Source of the DNA: Bacillus sp. Xin1
GTDB taxonomy: Bacteria; Bacillota; Bacilli; Bacillales; Bacillaceae_G
DNA length: 64,000 nt
Reading direction: 5' to 3'
Assembly (NCBI RefSeq): GCF_013314535.1
Contig: NZ_JABUAE010000003.1
Coordinates: 186,001-250,000 of the forward strand
Part shown: piece by piece, positions 19,517 through 28,962 of the stretch
Numbering within the stretch: position 1 is the stretch's first letter
How the letters are laid out: each line of letters begins with the position of its first letter
Notes under the pieces: model-generated
Database searches by the model: none
What the model saw: only the letters and a program-made list of their open reading frames with translations
Told to the model about the DNA's origin: nothing
Translations under genes and position numbers: made by a program

Positions 19517-20803
19517 TTAAGCCACAACCTCTCGCTTGTTTTCAAACTTTTTATATTCTTCCTCTTTCATAATCTTCTTCAAAATTTGTACAGACTTCCA
19601 CACTTCTGCGTACGTATTATATAAAGCAACTGGCGCAAGGCGAACTCCATTTGGTGCCCGGAAATCGGGAATCACTCCATTTGCTTTTAAAGCTTTACAT
19701 ATACGTGCAGCTTCTGGATGTTCTAAATATATATGCCCCCCGCGTTTCTCATCTTCTAATGGATTTCCAATTGTAAAACCCATACCCTTCAATTCATGAT
19801 TGATTAAATTTAGCATATAGCGGGTAATGTGTAATGATTTTTTTCGTAATCTTTCAATACCAGCTTCTTTGAAAATCTCAAGTGAACCGATTAGTGGCGC
19901 TGTACTTAACACGTGAGGCGTACCAATTTGATATGCTCCAGCGTGTTCAGCTGCTGTTAATGTATGTTCCATATCAAATTGCTTATCCTTTCTCGAGCTA
20001 AACCAACCAGAAAGTCCTGGAAGACGATCAAAATGTTTCTTGTTTACATATAACCCTGCAACACCACCAGGGCCTGCATTTAAATATTTATAATTACACC
20101 ATACCGCGAAATCAACATCCCAATCTTTAAAATCATGCGGGATTGAACCGATGGAATGGCATAAATCAAAACCAATATGGATACCGCGTTTATGCGCTTC
20201 AGTACTTAATCGCTTCATATCAAGAATTTGCCCGCTTCGATATAACACAGCTGGTAATAAAATTAACGCAATATCATCAGTCATTGCATCAATAATATCT
20301 TCCTCTTGAAGTGTTCTACCATCTCGGCTCTTTACTCGTACAAGATGTTCATCTGGGTCTAGCCCTTTTAAACGGATTTGACTTTGTAATGCATAAATAT
20401 CTGACGGAAACGTTAATTCATCCGCAAGAATTTTTGTACGAATTCCTTTCGGCTCATAAAACGTCGCAATGACTTGATGAATATTCGTTGTCGTGGAACC
20501 GGTTACAATTACCTCTTCTGGTAAAGCACCAACAAGTGGAGCCGTTAATTCACCTAATCGTTCTGAAAGAAAGAACCAAGGATACTCTCCCTCTGTCCAC
20601 CCATCAATTCCATACTCTTTCCAAGACTCTAACATAGTGAGTAAAGATTTTTCTGCTCTCTTTGAAAGTAACCCTAGTGAATTTCCATCTAAATATATTG
20701 TATCTGCTTTCTTATAAAATTCACTTTGAAATTCAGCAAGTTCATCGTATTTATCACATTCCACCGCATAATCATAAGATGGTTCAAATGGCTCTTGATA
20801 CAT
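19517..20803 (-). CDS. kynU: Kynureninase
   Basis: A 428-aa PLP-dependent hydrolase. The substrate and cofactor motifs include [30 protein letters not shown] and the PLP lysine in [13 protein letters not shown]. It cleaves kynurenine to anthranilate and alanine. ATG 20803 has AAGGTGA upstream. First gene of the operon, transcribed away from a TetR gene across a 160-bp region with a dyad. Confidence 0.96.
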   Translation of the reverse strand: MYQEPFEPSYDYAVECDKYDELAEFQSEFYKKADTIYLDGNSLGLLSKRAEKSLLTMLESWKEYGIDGWTEGEYPWFFLSERLGELTAPLVGALPEEVIVTGSTTTNIHQVIATFYEPKGIRTKILADELTFPSDIYALQSQIRLKGLDPDEHLVRVKSRDGRTLQEEDIIDAMTDDIALILLPAVLYRSGQILDMKRLSTEAHKRGIHIGFDLCHSIGSIPHDFKDWDVDFAVWCNYKYLNAGPGGVAGLYVNKKHFDRLPGLSGWFSSRKDKQFDMEHTLTAAEHAGAYQIGTPHVLSTAPLIGSLEIFKEAGIERLRKKSLHITRYMLNLINHELKGMGFTIGNPLEDEKRGGHIYLEHPEAARICKALKANGVIPDFRAPNGVRLAPVALYNTYAEVWKSVQILKKIMKEEEYKKFENKREVVA

Positions 20804-20854
20804 TCTTTCACCTTCTCTTAATTTTCTTTTTATTCTAACTAATTGAAATATATC

Positions 20855-20883
20855 ATCATTATTGACATGACGTCAATGATAAT
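20855..20883. promoter_or_regulatory. Imperfect dyad between kynU and the TetR gene, probable operator
   Basis: The 29-bp segment around ATTGACATGACGTCAAT is an imperfect palindrome (arms ATTGAC and GTCAAT, extended by ATCATT and GATAAT). A related TGTCAGTTGAC follows at ~20886. Position in a short divergent intergenic region next to a TetR gene makes it the best operator candidate. Confidence 0.55.
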
Positions 20884-20963
20884 ATGTCAGTTGACTTTTC
20901 ACACTCAATTCTACTAGAATAAAATTATATTTTCAGATATTTCAGTATAAAGAGGTGAGACAT

Positions 20964-21581
20964 TTGGAAAAGAAACTTCATTCGACAAGACAACAACGTT
21001 CAATTGAAACGAGAGAGAAATTATTGAAATCTGCTCAAATCGTTTTTTTACAACATGGATTTCAAAAAACAACAATTTCTCAAATTATTAAACACGCTGA
21101 AACTGGTTATGGTACAGCGTATGTTTACTTTAAAAATAAAGACGATCTCCTTATTGTCCTTATGGAAGATGTGATGAATCGTTTTTACAAAATCGCAGAA
21201 CGCTCCTTTCTTCCTAAAACAAAAAAAGAAGCCCGCAATATGGTCCAAAATCAAGTGCGAGCTTTTTTACAACTAGCCAAGGAAGAAAAAAATATGTTAC
21301 AAGTTATGGGAGAAGCAATAGGTGCATCAATAGAAGTGCGCAACAAATGGACTGAAATTCGCGAGCGCTTTGTAAGTCATATTATGCAGGATATTACCTA
21401 TTCTCAAGAAAATGGACTAGCGCGAAATGAATTAAACAAGGAATTTGTAGCGCGTGGTTGGTTCTCTATGAATGAGATGTTTTTATGGGAAATCGTTCGA
21501 AGTGAGATGGAACTAAATGTAGAAGAAATTGTTTATACATTAACAGAGATGTATACAGCGGGGTTATATCAAAACAGATAG
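20964..21581 (+). CDS. TetR family regulator, probably of the kyn operon
   Basis: About 205 aa. The N-terminal helix-turn-helix reads KLLKSAQIVFLQHGFQKTTI, SQIIKHAETGYGTAYVYF (the YFKNKDDLL motif of TetR), and the rest is a helical ligand domain. I chose TTG 20964 because AGAGGTGA lies just upstream; the GTG at 20955 would sit inside that site. It is divergent from kynU; control of kynU-B-A and a tryptophan-derived ligand are inferred from position only. Confidence 0.85.
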   Translation: MEKKLHSTRQQRSIETREKLLKSAQIVFLQHGFQKTTISQIIKHAETGYGTAYVYFKNKDDLLIVLMEDVMNRFYKIAERSFLPKTKKEARNMVQNQVRAFLQLAKEEKNMLQVMGEAIGASIEVRNKWTEIRERFVSHIMQDITYSQENGLARNELNKEFVARGWFSMNEMFLWEIVRSEMELNVEEIVYTLTEMYTAGLYQNR

Positions 21582-21611
21582 CACACTTTCCCTTACATAA
21601 AGAAAGTGTGC
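21581..21611. terminator. Hairpin between convergent genes
   Basis: GCACACTTTC and GAAAGTGTGC pair across 11 nt, right at the TetR stop. It lacks a good T run, so termination efficiency is uncertain. Confidence 0.55.
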
Positions 21612-21624
21612 TACTCTACCATTC

Positions 21625-22053
21625 TTATAAAAAGAGTTCTTCCGGATATGGCAATGCTAGTTTAGGTCTTTTGTACGCTGAAAAATATTGTAGCTTTAAA
21701 GACTCTCCATCTATCGCTGTCAATTCTCCTTCACATTCAAATACAACAACGATATATTCCACTTGATCTCCATTAGAGTATGTATGGCGAAAGTCTTCTC
21801 CTCCATATACGCCTTTTATCCCTTTTATTTGTACTCGTAAACCTGTTTCCTCCCACACTTCGCGAACAACTGCTTCTTCTGGTGTTTCTCCAGGTTCAAT
21901 TGCTCCTGCAGGAAGACTCCAAAATTTTCCGCCGGGATATTGGAATAAGATCTCTCCTAACTCATTTTTTATGACCGCCGCTACACTTGGCATGAAAATA
22001 AGGTCAGATCCTAATTTTTCACGGATTTGTTTGTAGAATGTCGAAATTGGCAT
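21625..22053 (-). CDS. Nudix hydrolase
   Basis: A 142-aa protein with a complete Nudix box, GAIEPGETPEEAVVREVWEE followed by TGL (GX5EX7REUXEEXGU). The N-terminus reads MPISTFYKQIREKLG, then FMPSVAAVIKNELGE. Nudix enzymes hydrolyse nucleoside diphosphate derivatives; the substrate is not evident. ATG 22053 follows AAGGAGAAT. Confidence 0.9.
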   Translation of the reverse strand: MPISTFYKQIREKLGSDLIFMPSVAAVIKNELGEILFQYPGGKFWSLPAGAIEPGETPEEAVVREVWEETGLRVQIKGIKGVYGGEDFRHTYSNGDQVEYIVVVFECEGELTAIDGESLKLQYFSAYKRPKLALPYPEELFL

Positions 22054-22089
22054 ATACTATTCTCCTTACAGTTTTTCTGCATGATTATA

Positions 22090-22332
22090 TTACTGCACTT
22101 TACTTACAATCCCCAAAATAAACTTATACGCATTTCGATTTTTTCTCATCTTTTTAAACCCTTCTTTTGAATCAAAAATAAAACAAGTTTTTCTCAACCA
22201 AACTCGTAAATAAAAGGACTCAAAAAAAATAGGTTTTACAATTCCTTTTTGTTCATATTCAGTCCCATCTTCCCTTTCTATTTCAGTTCGAATCAACCAA
22301 CTATTTCCGATACCGACTTCAATATACTTCAC
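22090..22332 (-). CDS. DUF3977 family protein
   Basis: An 80-aa protein reading MKYIEVGIGNSWLIRTEIE, FFESFYLRVWLRKTCFIFDS and ending GFKKMRKNRNAYKFILGIV. This matches the DUF3977 family common in B. cereus, function unknown. AGAAGGGGAG precedes the start. A copy of the ~34 bp repeat lies ~50 bp upstream. Confidence 0.8.
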   Translation of the reverse strand: MKYIEVGIGNSWLIRTEIEREDGTEYEQKGIVKPIFFESFYLRVWLRKTCFIFDSKEGFKKMRKNRNAYKFILGIVSKVQ

Positions 22333-22381
22333 TTATTACTCCCCTTCTGTATTACTTCTAGGAAATTTTATTATTAACATT

Positions 22382-22416
22382 CTACTATTTCCCTGGTAAG
22401 CGCATATTTTGACAGA
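22382..22416. repeat. Repeat R1, ~34 bp, same motif as at 24765
   Basis: TACTATTTCCCTGGTAAGCG continuing CATATTTTGACAGA. The copy at 24765-24798 differs at only three positions (T/C, TT/CC) and has the same orientation. Read on the other strand it begins TCTGTC and contains AATATGCGCTTACC, resembling the outer end of an IS21-type element, but this naming is tentative. Confidence 0.6.
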
Positions 22417-22521
22417 TTCCCCTTTGTTTCTCCTTTACTGATATTAGCTAAAGGGAATAATATTATAACGCCGAATAACTTAAAAACAAGTAAACATTCT
22501 CTTTAGGAAGGTATGTATGTT

Positions 22522-23082
22522 ATGAATAACTTATTTACTACTCTATTAAGTGAAATGATTTTTATTGAAAGACAAAATACATTTCAAAGTCCAGATGTTG
22601 TTTTCTATCATCCTGGCCATTACATAGAATTAAATGAACAAATTATTATACTATTTCATAAGGAAGGCTTTAAGAAGCTCATGATTCCAAGTATATATAA
22701 TAGATTTTTAGATGAAAATGAGTTTATCTTTCATAAAGAAATTTTAGTGAAATCAGGTATTCCTGAAGAACTAATCATTCCAATCATAGGAGAAGCTACT
22801 ACAGCAAACGATGTTATCGAAAATGCAATGCTTCACCTGCGTAACACAACCGTACATAAAAATATTTTATTAGCAGGTAAAACATTTTTTATGAAGAGAT
22901 TTTTGCTGATAGCAACAGCGTTTGCTACTGATGATATGGTGATAGATGTTTTTCCGCTACAAGATCATAGAAATTTTACAAAAGATACATGGTATTTAAC
23001 GGATGCCGGTAAAAAAAGGGTGTTGAATGAATATCATATGATTTCCCGATTCCTCCACGAGGTCTTCCCAACAAAATGCTGA
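22522..23082 (+). CDS. DUF218/YdcF-like protein (ElyC/SanA family)
   Basis: About 186 aa. YHPGHYIELNEQIIILFHK, IGEATTANDVIENAMLHL and NILLAGKTFFMKRFLLIA follow the DUF218 pattern (the family's sugar/nucleotide-like Rossmann core with GExxxTxxN). ATG 22522 has AGGAAGG ~10 nt upstream; ATG 22513 overlaps that site. No signal peptide is seen. Function of this subgroup is unknown; related proteins act in envelope metabolism. Confidence 0.75.
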   Translation: MNNLFTTLLSEMIFIERQNTFQSPDVVFYHPGHYIELNEQIIILFHKEGFKKLMIPSIYNRFLDENEFIFHKEILVKSGIPEELIIPIIGEATTANDVIENAMLHLRNTTVHKNILLAGKTFFMKRFLLIATAFATDDMVIDVFPLQDHRNFTKDTWYLTDAGKKRVLNEYHMISRFLHEVFPTKC

Positions 23083-23253
23083 AAACATATGTTGTTTTTC
23101 AGAAAACAAACTAAATTCACCCAATATATATTTCCATAAAATGTGGTGGTACTTTATGTCCATCAAGCTAAAGAGAAAGTGTATCCATAAAACGAAAAAA
23201 GCGGTGATTAAAGTATCGAATATGAAAAAAATAACCAATTATAAGATTTTTCA

Positions 23254-24198
23254 CTAAAATAGTTCGCCAGTCATTACAGTCATAAACTCCTTAAAAAATT
23301 GTTCGTAATCCAGATGTATTGCTATTCTATGTTTTGGACGATTACCGAATGTTTCGGGTTCCAAAGTAACTCTAAAATCTCCTATACTTTGTCCTCGCAC
23401 AGTATCAAGTACATTGACAATTACAGACGATTGATAATATGTAAAAATATCATCACGGTTAAGCGCAATCAAAGTCAGCGCATCATGAACCGGGCTACCT
23501 TGTATCCCAGGAACTTTTTTTTGATAAAATTGATAATAGTAATAGTCTAGAAGAGGTTTTAAAAACTTAGTTTTTCCTTTAGAGTGAATATAATTGACCA
23601 TTTCTGGTGTTACAATAGCTGGTTGTGTAACATTCAAAGGATAAATTGATAAATTTTTTGCGTATCTCATTACAATATTAGCCGCGACAGGATCACCATA
23701 AAAATTAGCTTCTGCAATTGGAGTAACGTTTCCTGGATATAGAAAAGCTCCCCCCATAATATAATAAGAATGGACATTTTCCATCGCATCTCCATAAAGG
23801 AGAAATAAGGTTGCAAGAGAAGTTAATCTTCCAGTATTCACGACAATAAGTTCATTTTTGTACTGTTTAATAAGTTTGAGAACTTCAAAGAAATTCTCAA
23901 ATATTTGAAGTTCTAGTCCTGGTTGAATAGGTCCTATCCCAAATGTGCCGTGAACTTCTGGATAAAAAGTTTCAACTTCTGCAGTCATGGAATGTTCTGC
24001 CCCACCAAAAACCTCTATAGATTCTTTCCCTACACTTTTAAGTAAAAAACGAACATTTCTAATCACTTCTGTTTTGGGTACATTCCCATAGTCCGCAACA
24101 ATTCCTATAACATCAATTGTATCTGTTAAATGTGCATACGTAAGAGCTATCGTATCATCAATTCCAAAATCTCCAAAAAACAATACTTTTTTCCCCAT
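23254..24198 (-). CDS. Nucleoside hydrolase family protein
   Basis: A 314-aa inosine/uridine-preferring nucleoside hydrolase (PF01156). The N-terminal calcium motif reads VLFFGDFGIDDTIAL instead of the canonical DxDPGxDD: the first Asp is replaced by Phe, while the second Asp (the catalytic base in known enzymes) and the DD pair remain. The C-terminal GSPVHDALTLIAL supplies the conserved His-Asp pair. Other motifs (NTGRLTSLATLF, YIMGGAFLYPGN, EANFYGDPVAA) are intact. AAGGAG precedes ATG 24198. Probably a purine/pyrimidine salvage or spore nucleosidase paralogue. Confidence 0.88.
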   Translation of the reverse strand: MGKKVLFFGDFGIDDTIALTYAHLTDTIDVIGIVADYGNVPKTEVIRNVRFLLKSVGKESIEVFGGAEHSMTAEVETFYPEVHGTFGIGPIQPGLELQIFENFFEVLKLIKQYKNELIVVNTGRLTSLATLFLLYGDAMENVHSYYIMGGAFLYPGNVTPIAEANFYGDPVAANIVMRYAKNLSIYPLNVTQPAIVTPEMVNYIHSKGKTKFLKPLLDYYYYQFYQKKVPGIQGSPVHDALTLIALNRDDIFTYYQSSVIVNVLDTVRGQSIGDFRVTLEPETFGNRPKHRIAIHLDYEQFFKEFMTVMTGELF

Positions 24199-24408
24199 GC
24201 AATGTTTCTCCTTAATTTTATTACTTTCTTAAACAGAGCATAATTAAGTATCATGATATATGATTGTTCCTAGGCGTTTTCGTAGTAATGTGTACGAATG
24301 AATTAATTTAGTTAGCATACACTTTCGTTAAAAATGAACAATTTCCTTTTGTATTAACTGAAATAGTATATAATTATTGATTTTAACGTATTTTTTGATA
24401 CCCCTTAA

Positions 24409-24750
24409 TGTACAATTGTCTTATGTAATTTCACGTGGTTTATCCATTGTGTAAAGCCATTTTCATAAAGGAGGTTGACTATCGAAATTTTCATGTAATG
24501 GTAAAAATTTTAACCCTCTGGCAATTCTTTGTCCCGTTCTCCATCCTGATAGCAATCTTATACATGTAGTTCCAAGGCCACAAGGGATACTAGGACCATC
24601 TGAACCAGCCCACAATCTGCATTTAGGACTGGAGAACGAGTTGTTCAACCATACATGTCTTTTGATAGTGTCCAAGTTACATATCTATCCCCAATAAGTG
24701 TCTCTAGAATTTTGTTTTTAAATACAGGAGATAAAGTTACCGTAAGTCAT
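24409..24750 (-). pseudogene. Decayed coding sequence, unidentified
   Basis: One minus-strand frame reads protein-like across ~340 bp but is broken by three stops: SPVFKNKILETLIGDRYVTW, then DCYQDGERDKELPEG, then NFYHYMKISIVNLLYENGF and on to a TAA. Another frame holds a 70-codon ORF at 24463-24675 (TTG start; KRHVWLNNSFSSPKCRLWAG). Both look like overlapping reads of old coding DNA. The adjacent R2 repeat at 24765 suggests a mobile-element relic. No domain recognised. Confidence 0.35.
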
Positions 24751-24764
24751 CACCTTCTATCGGT

Positions 24765-24799
24765 TACTATTTCCCCGGTAAGCGCATATTCCGACAGAA
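24765..24799. repeat. Repeat R2, ~34 bp
   Basis: TACTATTTCCCCGGTAAGCG continuing CATATTCCGACAGA, the second copy of the motif at 22382. It lies between the decayed sequence and the acoR terminator, 2.38 kb from R1. Confidence 0.6.
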
Positions 24800-24814
24800 C
24801 GTGCACATACATAT

Positions 24815-24847
24815 AAAAGAAGCAGATTGCTAGAAACTGCTTCTTTT
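24815..24847 (-). terminator. Terminator of the acoR gene
   Basis: AAAAGAAGCAG and CTGCTTCTTTT form an 11-bp stem that overlaps the stop codon region of the gene. Confidence 0.75.
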
Positions 24848-26691
24848 ACAACTGAAATCGCTGCATTCGTTTATAAAATGTACTACGCGGCACATCTAAT
24901 AGTTTTGCTGCAAGTGATACATTCCCCTTTGTTTTTTGAAGTGCTTCAATCATTCCGTCTCGCTGTATTTTTTCACGGAAGGTTAATGTATGCTCTTTAT
25001 CAAGCTTTTTTTGTTCTCTTAATTCAAGACCCTTCTGATTTACACTCATTGTTTCTAACAAGAAAGAAATTTGCTTTTCACATATTTCCCGCCCTTGCGA
25101 AAGAATATATATGCGCTCTAACACATTTAATAATTCACGAATATTCCCTGGCCATTCATGTTGTAGAAACTGATTGCATATGCTAGTTGAGAATTGAACA
25201 TCCCAGTCTTTCTTTTTACAAAAATCTTGAATAAAATAAGGAATATCCTCTTTTCTTTCACATAAAGAAGGTACATAAATTGGATATACATGTAACCGGT
25301 AATATAAGTCTTGACGAAAAATCCCTTCTTCTACTAGCTGCAGTAAATTACGGTGCGTTGCCGTAATGACACGAATATCTACTGGCACTTCTTTCGTACT
25401 TCCAATCGGTGTTACTTTACGCTCTTGTAAAACCCGTAATAGAGCTACTTGCATTTCCGGAGGAACTTCTCCTATTTCATCAAGAAAAATCGTTCCACCA
25501 TTCGCTTGTTCAAATTTCCCTTTATATCCTTGGCGGCGTGCACCTGTAAAGGCTCCTTCTACATAACCAAACAATTCACTCTCCATCAATTCTTTTGGTA
25601 ATGCTCCGCAGTTAACTGCTACAAACGGTCCATTTTTTCTCTCACTATTCTCATGGATCGCCCTTGCAACGTACTCTTTCCCAACTCCAGTTTCCCCGCA
25701 AACGTAAACACTTGCATCCGCCTGCGAAACGAGTTTAATTTCTTCTAACGTACGCTGGAACGAATCGCTTATTCCAACAATCCCTGGGAAATGTACTGTC
25801 TTCTGCATTTGTACAGCGTGATTTACTTTTTGAGATTGATTTTTTGATAGATATATACATTTCCCTATTATTATATACAGGTACCTCCATCCTGCTTCGA
25901 AATCCGTACTGTAATAAATCATTTACTTTCATCCGTGACCAATTAGAAACTTATTCTCGAACCGGTTTACTCGCAGAAATGACAACTTGTCGATGATTAC
26001 AAATAATCAATGGGTCATCACTATCAATTACATCTAAAAAACGATGAATTAATTCTAATTCGTGCCGATGTACACGAATACTACATTCACGCTCAATTGC
26101 GTGTGCAATAGATGTTACCATACCTAGCATATATGGATGTGAAAACTCAATAGGACATGAAAAATCAAGAACGCCAATTAACTTACCATCATCATTATGA
26201 ATGGGTGCAGCAGCACAACTCCAGCTATGAGACGCAACAGAATAGTGTTCTGTACCGCTTATCATAATTGCTTCTTCTATCGCAAGCGTTGTACCAATTG
26301 CATTCGTCCCAACAGCCGCTTCGGTCCATTTCACACCTTCGATAAAATTAATATGATTTGCCTGTTTTAATGTCTTTTTATTTCCTGTTATGGAAAGTAC
26401 ATATCCATCAGGATCGATTAAGAGTGCCATCATCTGTAAATCATGAATTGTTTTTTGCATATTTTGCAAATGCGGTAAAGCAATATCAAGAAAAATTTCG
26501 CTTCTTTGTTTTTGTTCATCAAACGTATCTGAGGTTAAAATATTCTGACCTTTATTCATATGCGGATTGACATTCGCTTGTTTACAGCGATGCCACGATT
26601 CTGAAATTCTTTTATTTATTCTAGTAGAATCAAGAACACCTTCATCAACAAACTTTTTCCAAGTATGTAAGTAAAACGGTGAGGCTAACAT
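24846..26691 (-). pseudogene. acoR: acoR-like sigma-54-dependent activator, interrupted
   Basis: The 5' part encodes a GAF-type sensor typical of AcoR (SWHRCKQANVNPHM, VKWTEAAVGTNAIGTTLAIE, HSWSCAAAPIHNDDGKLIG). It meets a TAA at 25951-25953 after SKPVRE. The same frame continues VNDLLQYGFRSRMEVPVY, then near 25835-25850 the frame shifts and the AAA+ domain follows: Walker A GETGVGKEYVARA, the sigma-54 contact ESELFGYVEGAFTGARR, Walker B GGTIFLDEIGE, and a Fis-type helix-turn-helix (GNVSLAAKLLDVPRSTFYKR). The full span of 1846 bp is 3x615+1, so one net frameshift plus one nonsense codon. An intact AcoR is about this length. Its natural target, the aco operon with a sigma-54 promoter, lies 3 kb away. 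Confidence 0.85.
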
Positions 26692-26832
26692 TCTATCATC
26701 TCCCTTTTTATTATTTTGGAGATTCATTTTTAGGAGTTCATGCGAGGAAATATAATTTTATTATAAAACTCCATAAAAACGTTTTCAATAAAATGAGGAA
26801 GATGACACGAACATGTTAACAATTCGAATATT

Positions 26833-27006
26833 TTAATACGCACTTTTATATTTTCTATATAGTACTACATTTTGCGCAATAGAACTCACTGCAATAAACA
26901 CCCATAGCCATTTTATTGGATGATTGTTCTGAAAAAATATAGTACTTGCTATAATGAACAAAATAGTAGAAACGATACTTATATAAAATTTCATTCTAAA
27001 TTGCAA
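26833..27006 (-). CDS. Small membrane protein, 57 aa
   Basis: TTG 27006 has AAAGGAG 8 nt upstream. The product reads MQFRMKFYISIVSTILFIIA, then FFQNNHPIKWLWVFIAVSS and a basic tail (YRKYKSAY). Two hydrophobic helices with a short polar turn fit a small integral membrane protein with both ends inside. No family recognised. It lies 32 bp upstream of the GNAT stop codon's side, in the gap before acoR. Confidence 0.55.
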   Translation of the reverse strand: MQFRMKFYISIVSTILFIIASTIFFQNNHPIKWLWVFIAVSSIAQNVVLYRKYKSAY

Positions 27007-27038
27007 GGTCCTCTCTCCTTTATATATAAATTTATAAA

Positions 27039-27587
27039 CTATTCCCCGTTAAATCGCCCCATAAGGATCGTATTATAATATCCGCCATCAGCAAGCCTTT
27101 TATCATTTTTTAATACCCCTTCAACTTCAAATCCTAACTTTTTATACAGTTTAATAGCTTGCTCATTTATTTCCAACACATTCAAAGTAATCTTTTTAAT
27201 TCCATTGGTGTCAGCCCAAGAAATAGACTTTTGTAAAAGATTTTTACCAATCCCGTGTCCCCAAAACTCTTTTAATACACATACTCCAAACTCTATTTTA
27301 TGAGAGAATCTCTTTAAATACACTCCTTCGCATCTTGAAAACCCGACGATTTGATCATTCACTACAGCAACTAAAAATAAGTTCCTCGGACTTTCAGTAT
27401 CCTTTTTTATAATTTCTTTAAACCCTGGTATATCTATGAATGCCTCTCCTTTTTCTCTATCCATATTTTCGGTCTCGCCATCAATCTGTAATCGTAAATT
27501 AGACAAATCTTTTGCATCTTTTTCAAGTGCGGATCTAACAGTATAATTGACCCCATTTACATAAAATTCTTGTTTGTTAATTATCAT
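27039..27587 (-). CDS. GNAT family N-acetyltransferase
   Basis: A 182-aa RimI/RimL-like acetyltransferase. Acetyl-CoA motif LKEFWGHGIGKNLLQKSI, then ITLNVLEINEQAIKLYKKLG and the C-terminal KRLADGGYYNTILMGRF typical of the acetyltransferase_3/4 group. Substrate unknown. ATG 27587 lies after AAAGGAGTA. Confidence 0.87.
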   Translation of the reverse strand: MIINKQEFYVNGVNYTVRSALEKDAKDLSNLRLQIDGETENMDREKGEAFIDIPGFKEIIKKDTESPRNLFLVAVVNDQIVGFSRCEGVYLKRFSHKIEFGVCVLKEFWGHGIGKNLLQKSISWADTNGIKKITLNVLEINEQAIKLYKKLGFEVEGVLKNDKRLADGGYYNTILMGRFNGE

Positions 27588-27831
27588 GGTATACTCCTTT
27601 GATATGAAGTTGATTTAAATATTACAATGGATAAAAATCTTTATAACTCAATATAATTCTAACCCAATAACCTATCCTAATTTATTTCCATAGGATATTT
27701 TCCACATGGTAAATATCGGTAATATTAGTCTACCATAGATTACTTGACAATCTATAATACAGGCCGTTTTTTACACATGCTTCTCCCCGAAATAACCTTA
27801 TAAAGGTGATCCTTTTAATTCAACGAATCTT

Positions 27832-28668
27832 CTATTGCTTTTCATACAAATTATCAAGACTGCTATTCTCTATTCGTTTCATCCATTCCCTGACTAAACT
27901 CTCAAATAACTCAGGTTGTTCAATTTGTAAGTTGTGACCAGCCATATCTAAAACAGCAAATGTTGCTCGTGGATACTCTTCTATAACCTCTAATAAATCT
28001 TGATATCCTACAATTATATCTTGTCTCCCAGCGAGTAAAAGAACTGGTTTGTCGTATTTTTGTCCATCTGTATTGCATGATAACGTATAATTACTTTGAA
28101 GTGTTTCTACAAACTTTGTATTAGCTGTTGTAAGCCCTGGTTTGATTTCTTCTTTATACCGATTATATGTATATTCATTTGCTATCACTGCTAGCTCACA
28201 AAATTCCTTTCTTTCATCCGATGAAAGTTTATTTAAAAATTCATCATCACTTATAATCCTATTATGCTTTGGAACTGTTCTAGCTTTATGAACCGCAATT
28301 ATAACAGGGCATATGAGCAATAAACCATCTACTCGCTGAGACATTTTTGAAAGTATTGCTCTAGATAAATATCCGCCATATGATTCTCCCACGAGAAGGA
28401 AATTTTCATCGGGAATAATTTTTTCAATAACTAAAATCAAGACATCCAATAAAACATCAGAACTGTTTATCCAATTAGGTGCAGTCGATTTTCCCATACC
28501 TGGTAAATCAATATAAATGCGCTTATAACCTGCATGTCTATGAAACACTGATTCCATACATCCCATCATCAACCTATGATCGACAGAACATCCGTGGAAT
28601 AGAATTACAGGTTTTCCCTCACCAATTATTTCATAATATATTTGTGCATCTTTAATGTGGCATATCAT
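27832..28668 (-). CDS. Alpha/beta hydrolase
   Basis: A 278-aa alpha/beta hydrolase. Oxyanion HGCSVDHR, nucleophile elbow VGESYGGYLSR (Ser ~95), acid in AGRQDIIVG and catalytic His in DMAGHNLQIE. No signal peptide. Substrate not predictable. AAGGAGGAT precedes ATG 28668. Confidence 0.87.
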   Translation of the reverse strand: MICHIKDAQIYYEIIGEGKPVILFHGCSVDHRLMMGCMESVFHRHAGYKRIYIDLPGMGKSTAPNWINSSDVLLDVLILVIEKIIPDENFLLVGESYGGYLSRAILSKMSQRVDGLLLICPVIIAVHKARTVPKHNRIISDDEFLNKLSSDERKEFCELAVIANEYTYNRYKEEIKPGLTTANTKFVETLQSNYTLSCNTDGQKYDKPVLLLAGRQDIIVGYQDLLEVIEEYPRATFAVLDMAGHNLQIEQPELFESLVREWMKRIENSSLDNLYEKQ

Positions 28669-28962
28669 TAGAAATCCTCCTTATAAAAAACTTTCGATTT
28701 CATTTCTTCATTCAACTTAGACCGTGCTTTAAAGGCTGATTTACAGCCAATAAAGTTTAACATAATAAGTTAAGCACTTTTTCTAGAGGTAATCTATTAA
28801 AAAAAGAACTTTGTATCCAATTAACAGAATATACGTTCTTATTATATAGCACTTAAGCAATAACTGACAACTTTGATTTTTCAGTTTTCATTGTCTTTAC
28901 TTACAAATAAAGGGTCTATATCATAGCATTGCCTAATTATTTTGCAATTTGGTCATATAACA
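28669..28962. other. Gene-free stretch
   Basis: About 290 bp of AT-rich sequence between the alpha/beta hydrolase start and the acoL terminator. I see no ORF with a ribosome binding site and no clear structured RNA; the hydrolase promoter must lie here. Confidence 0.4.
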
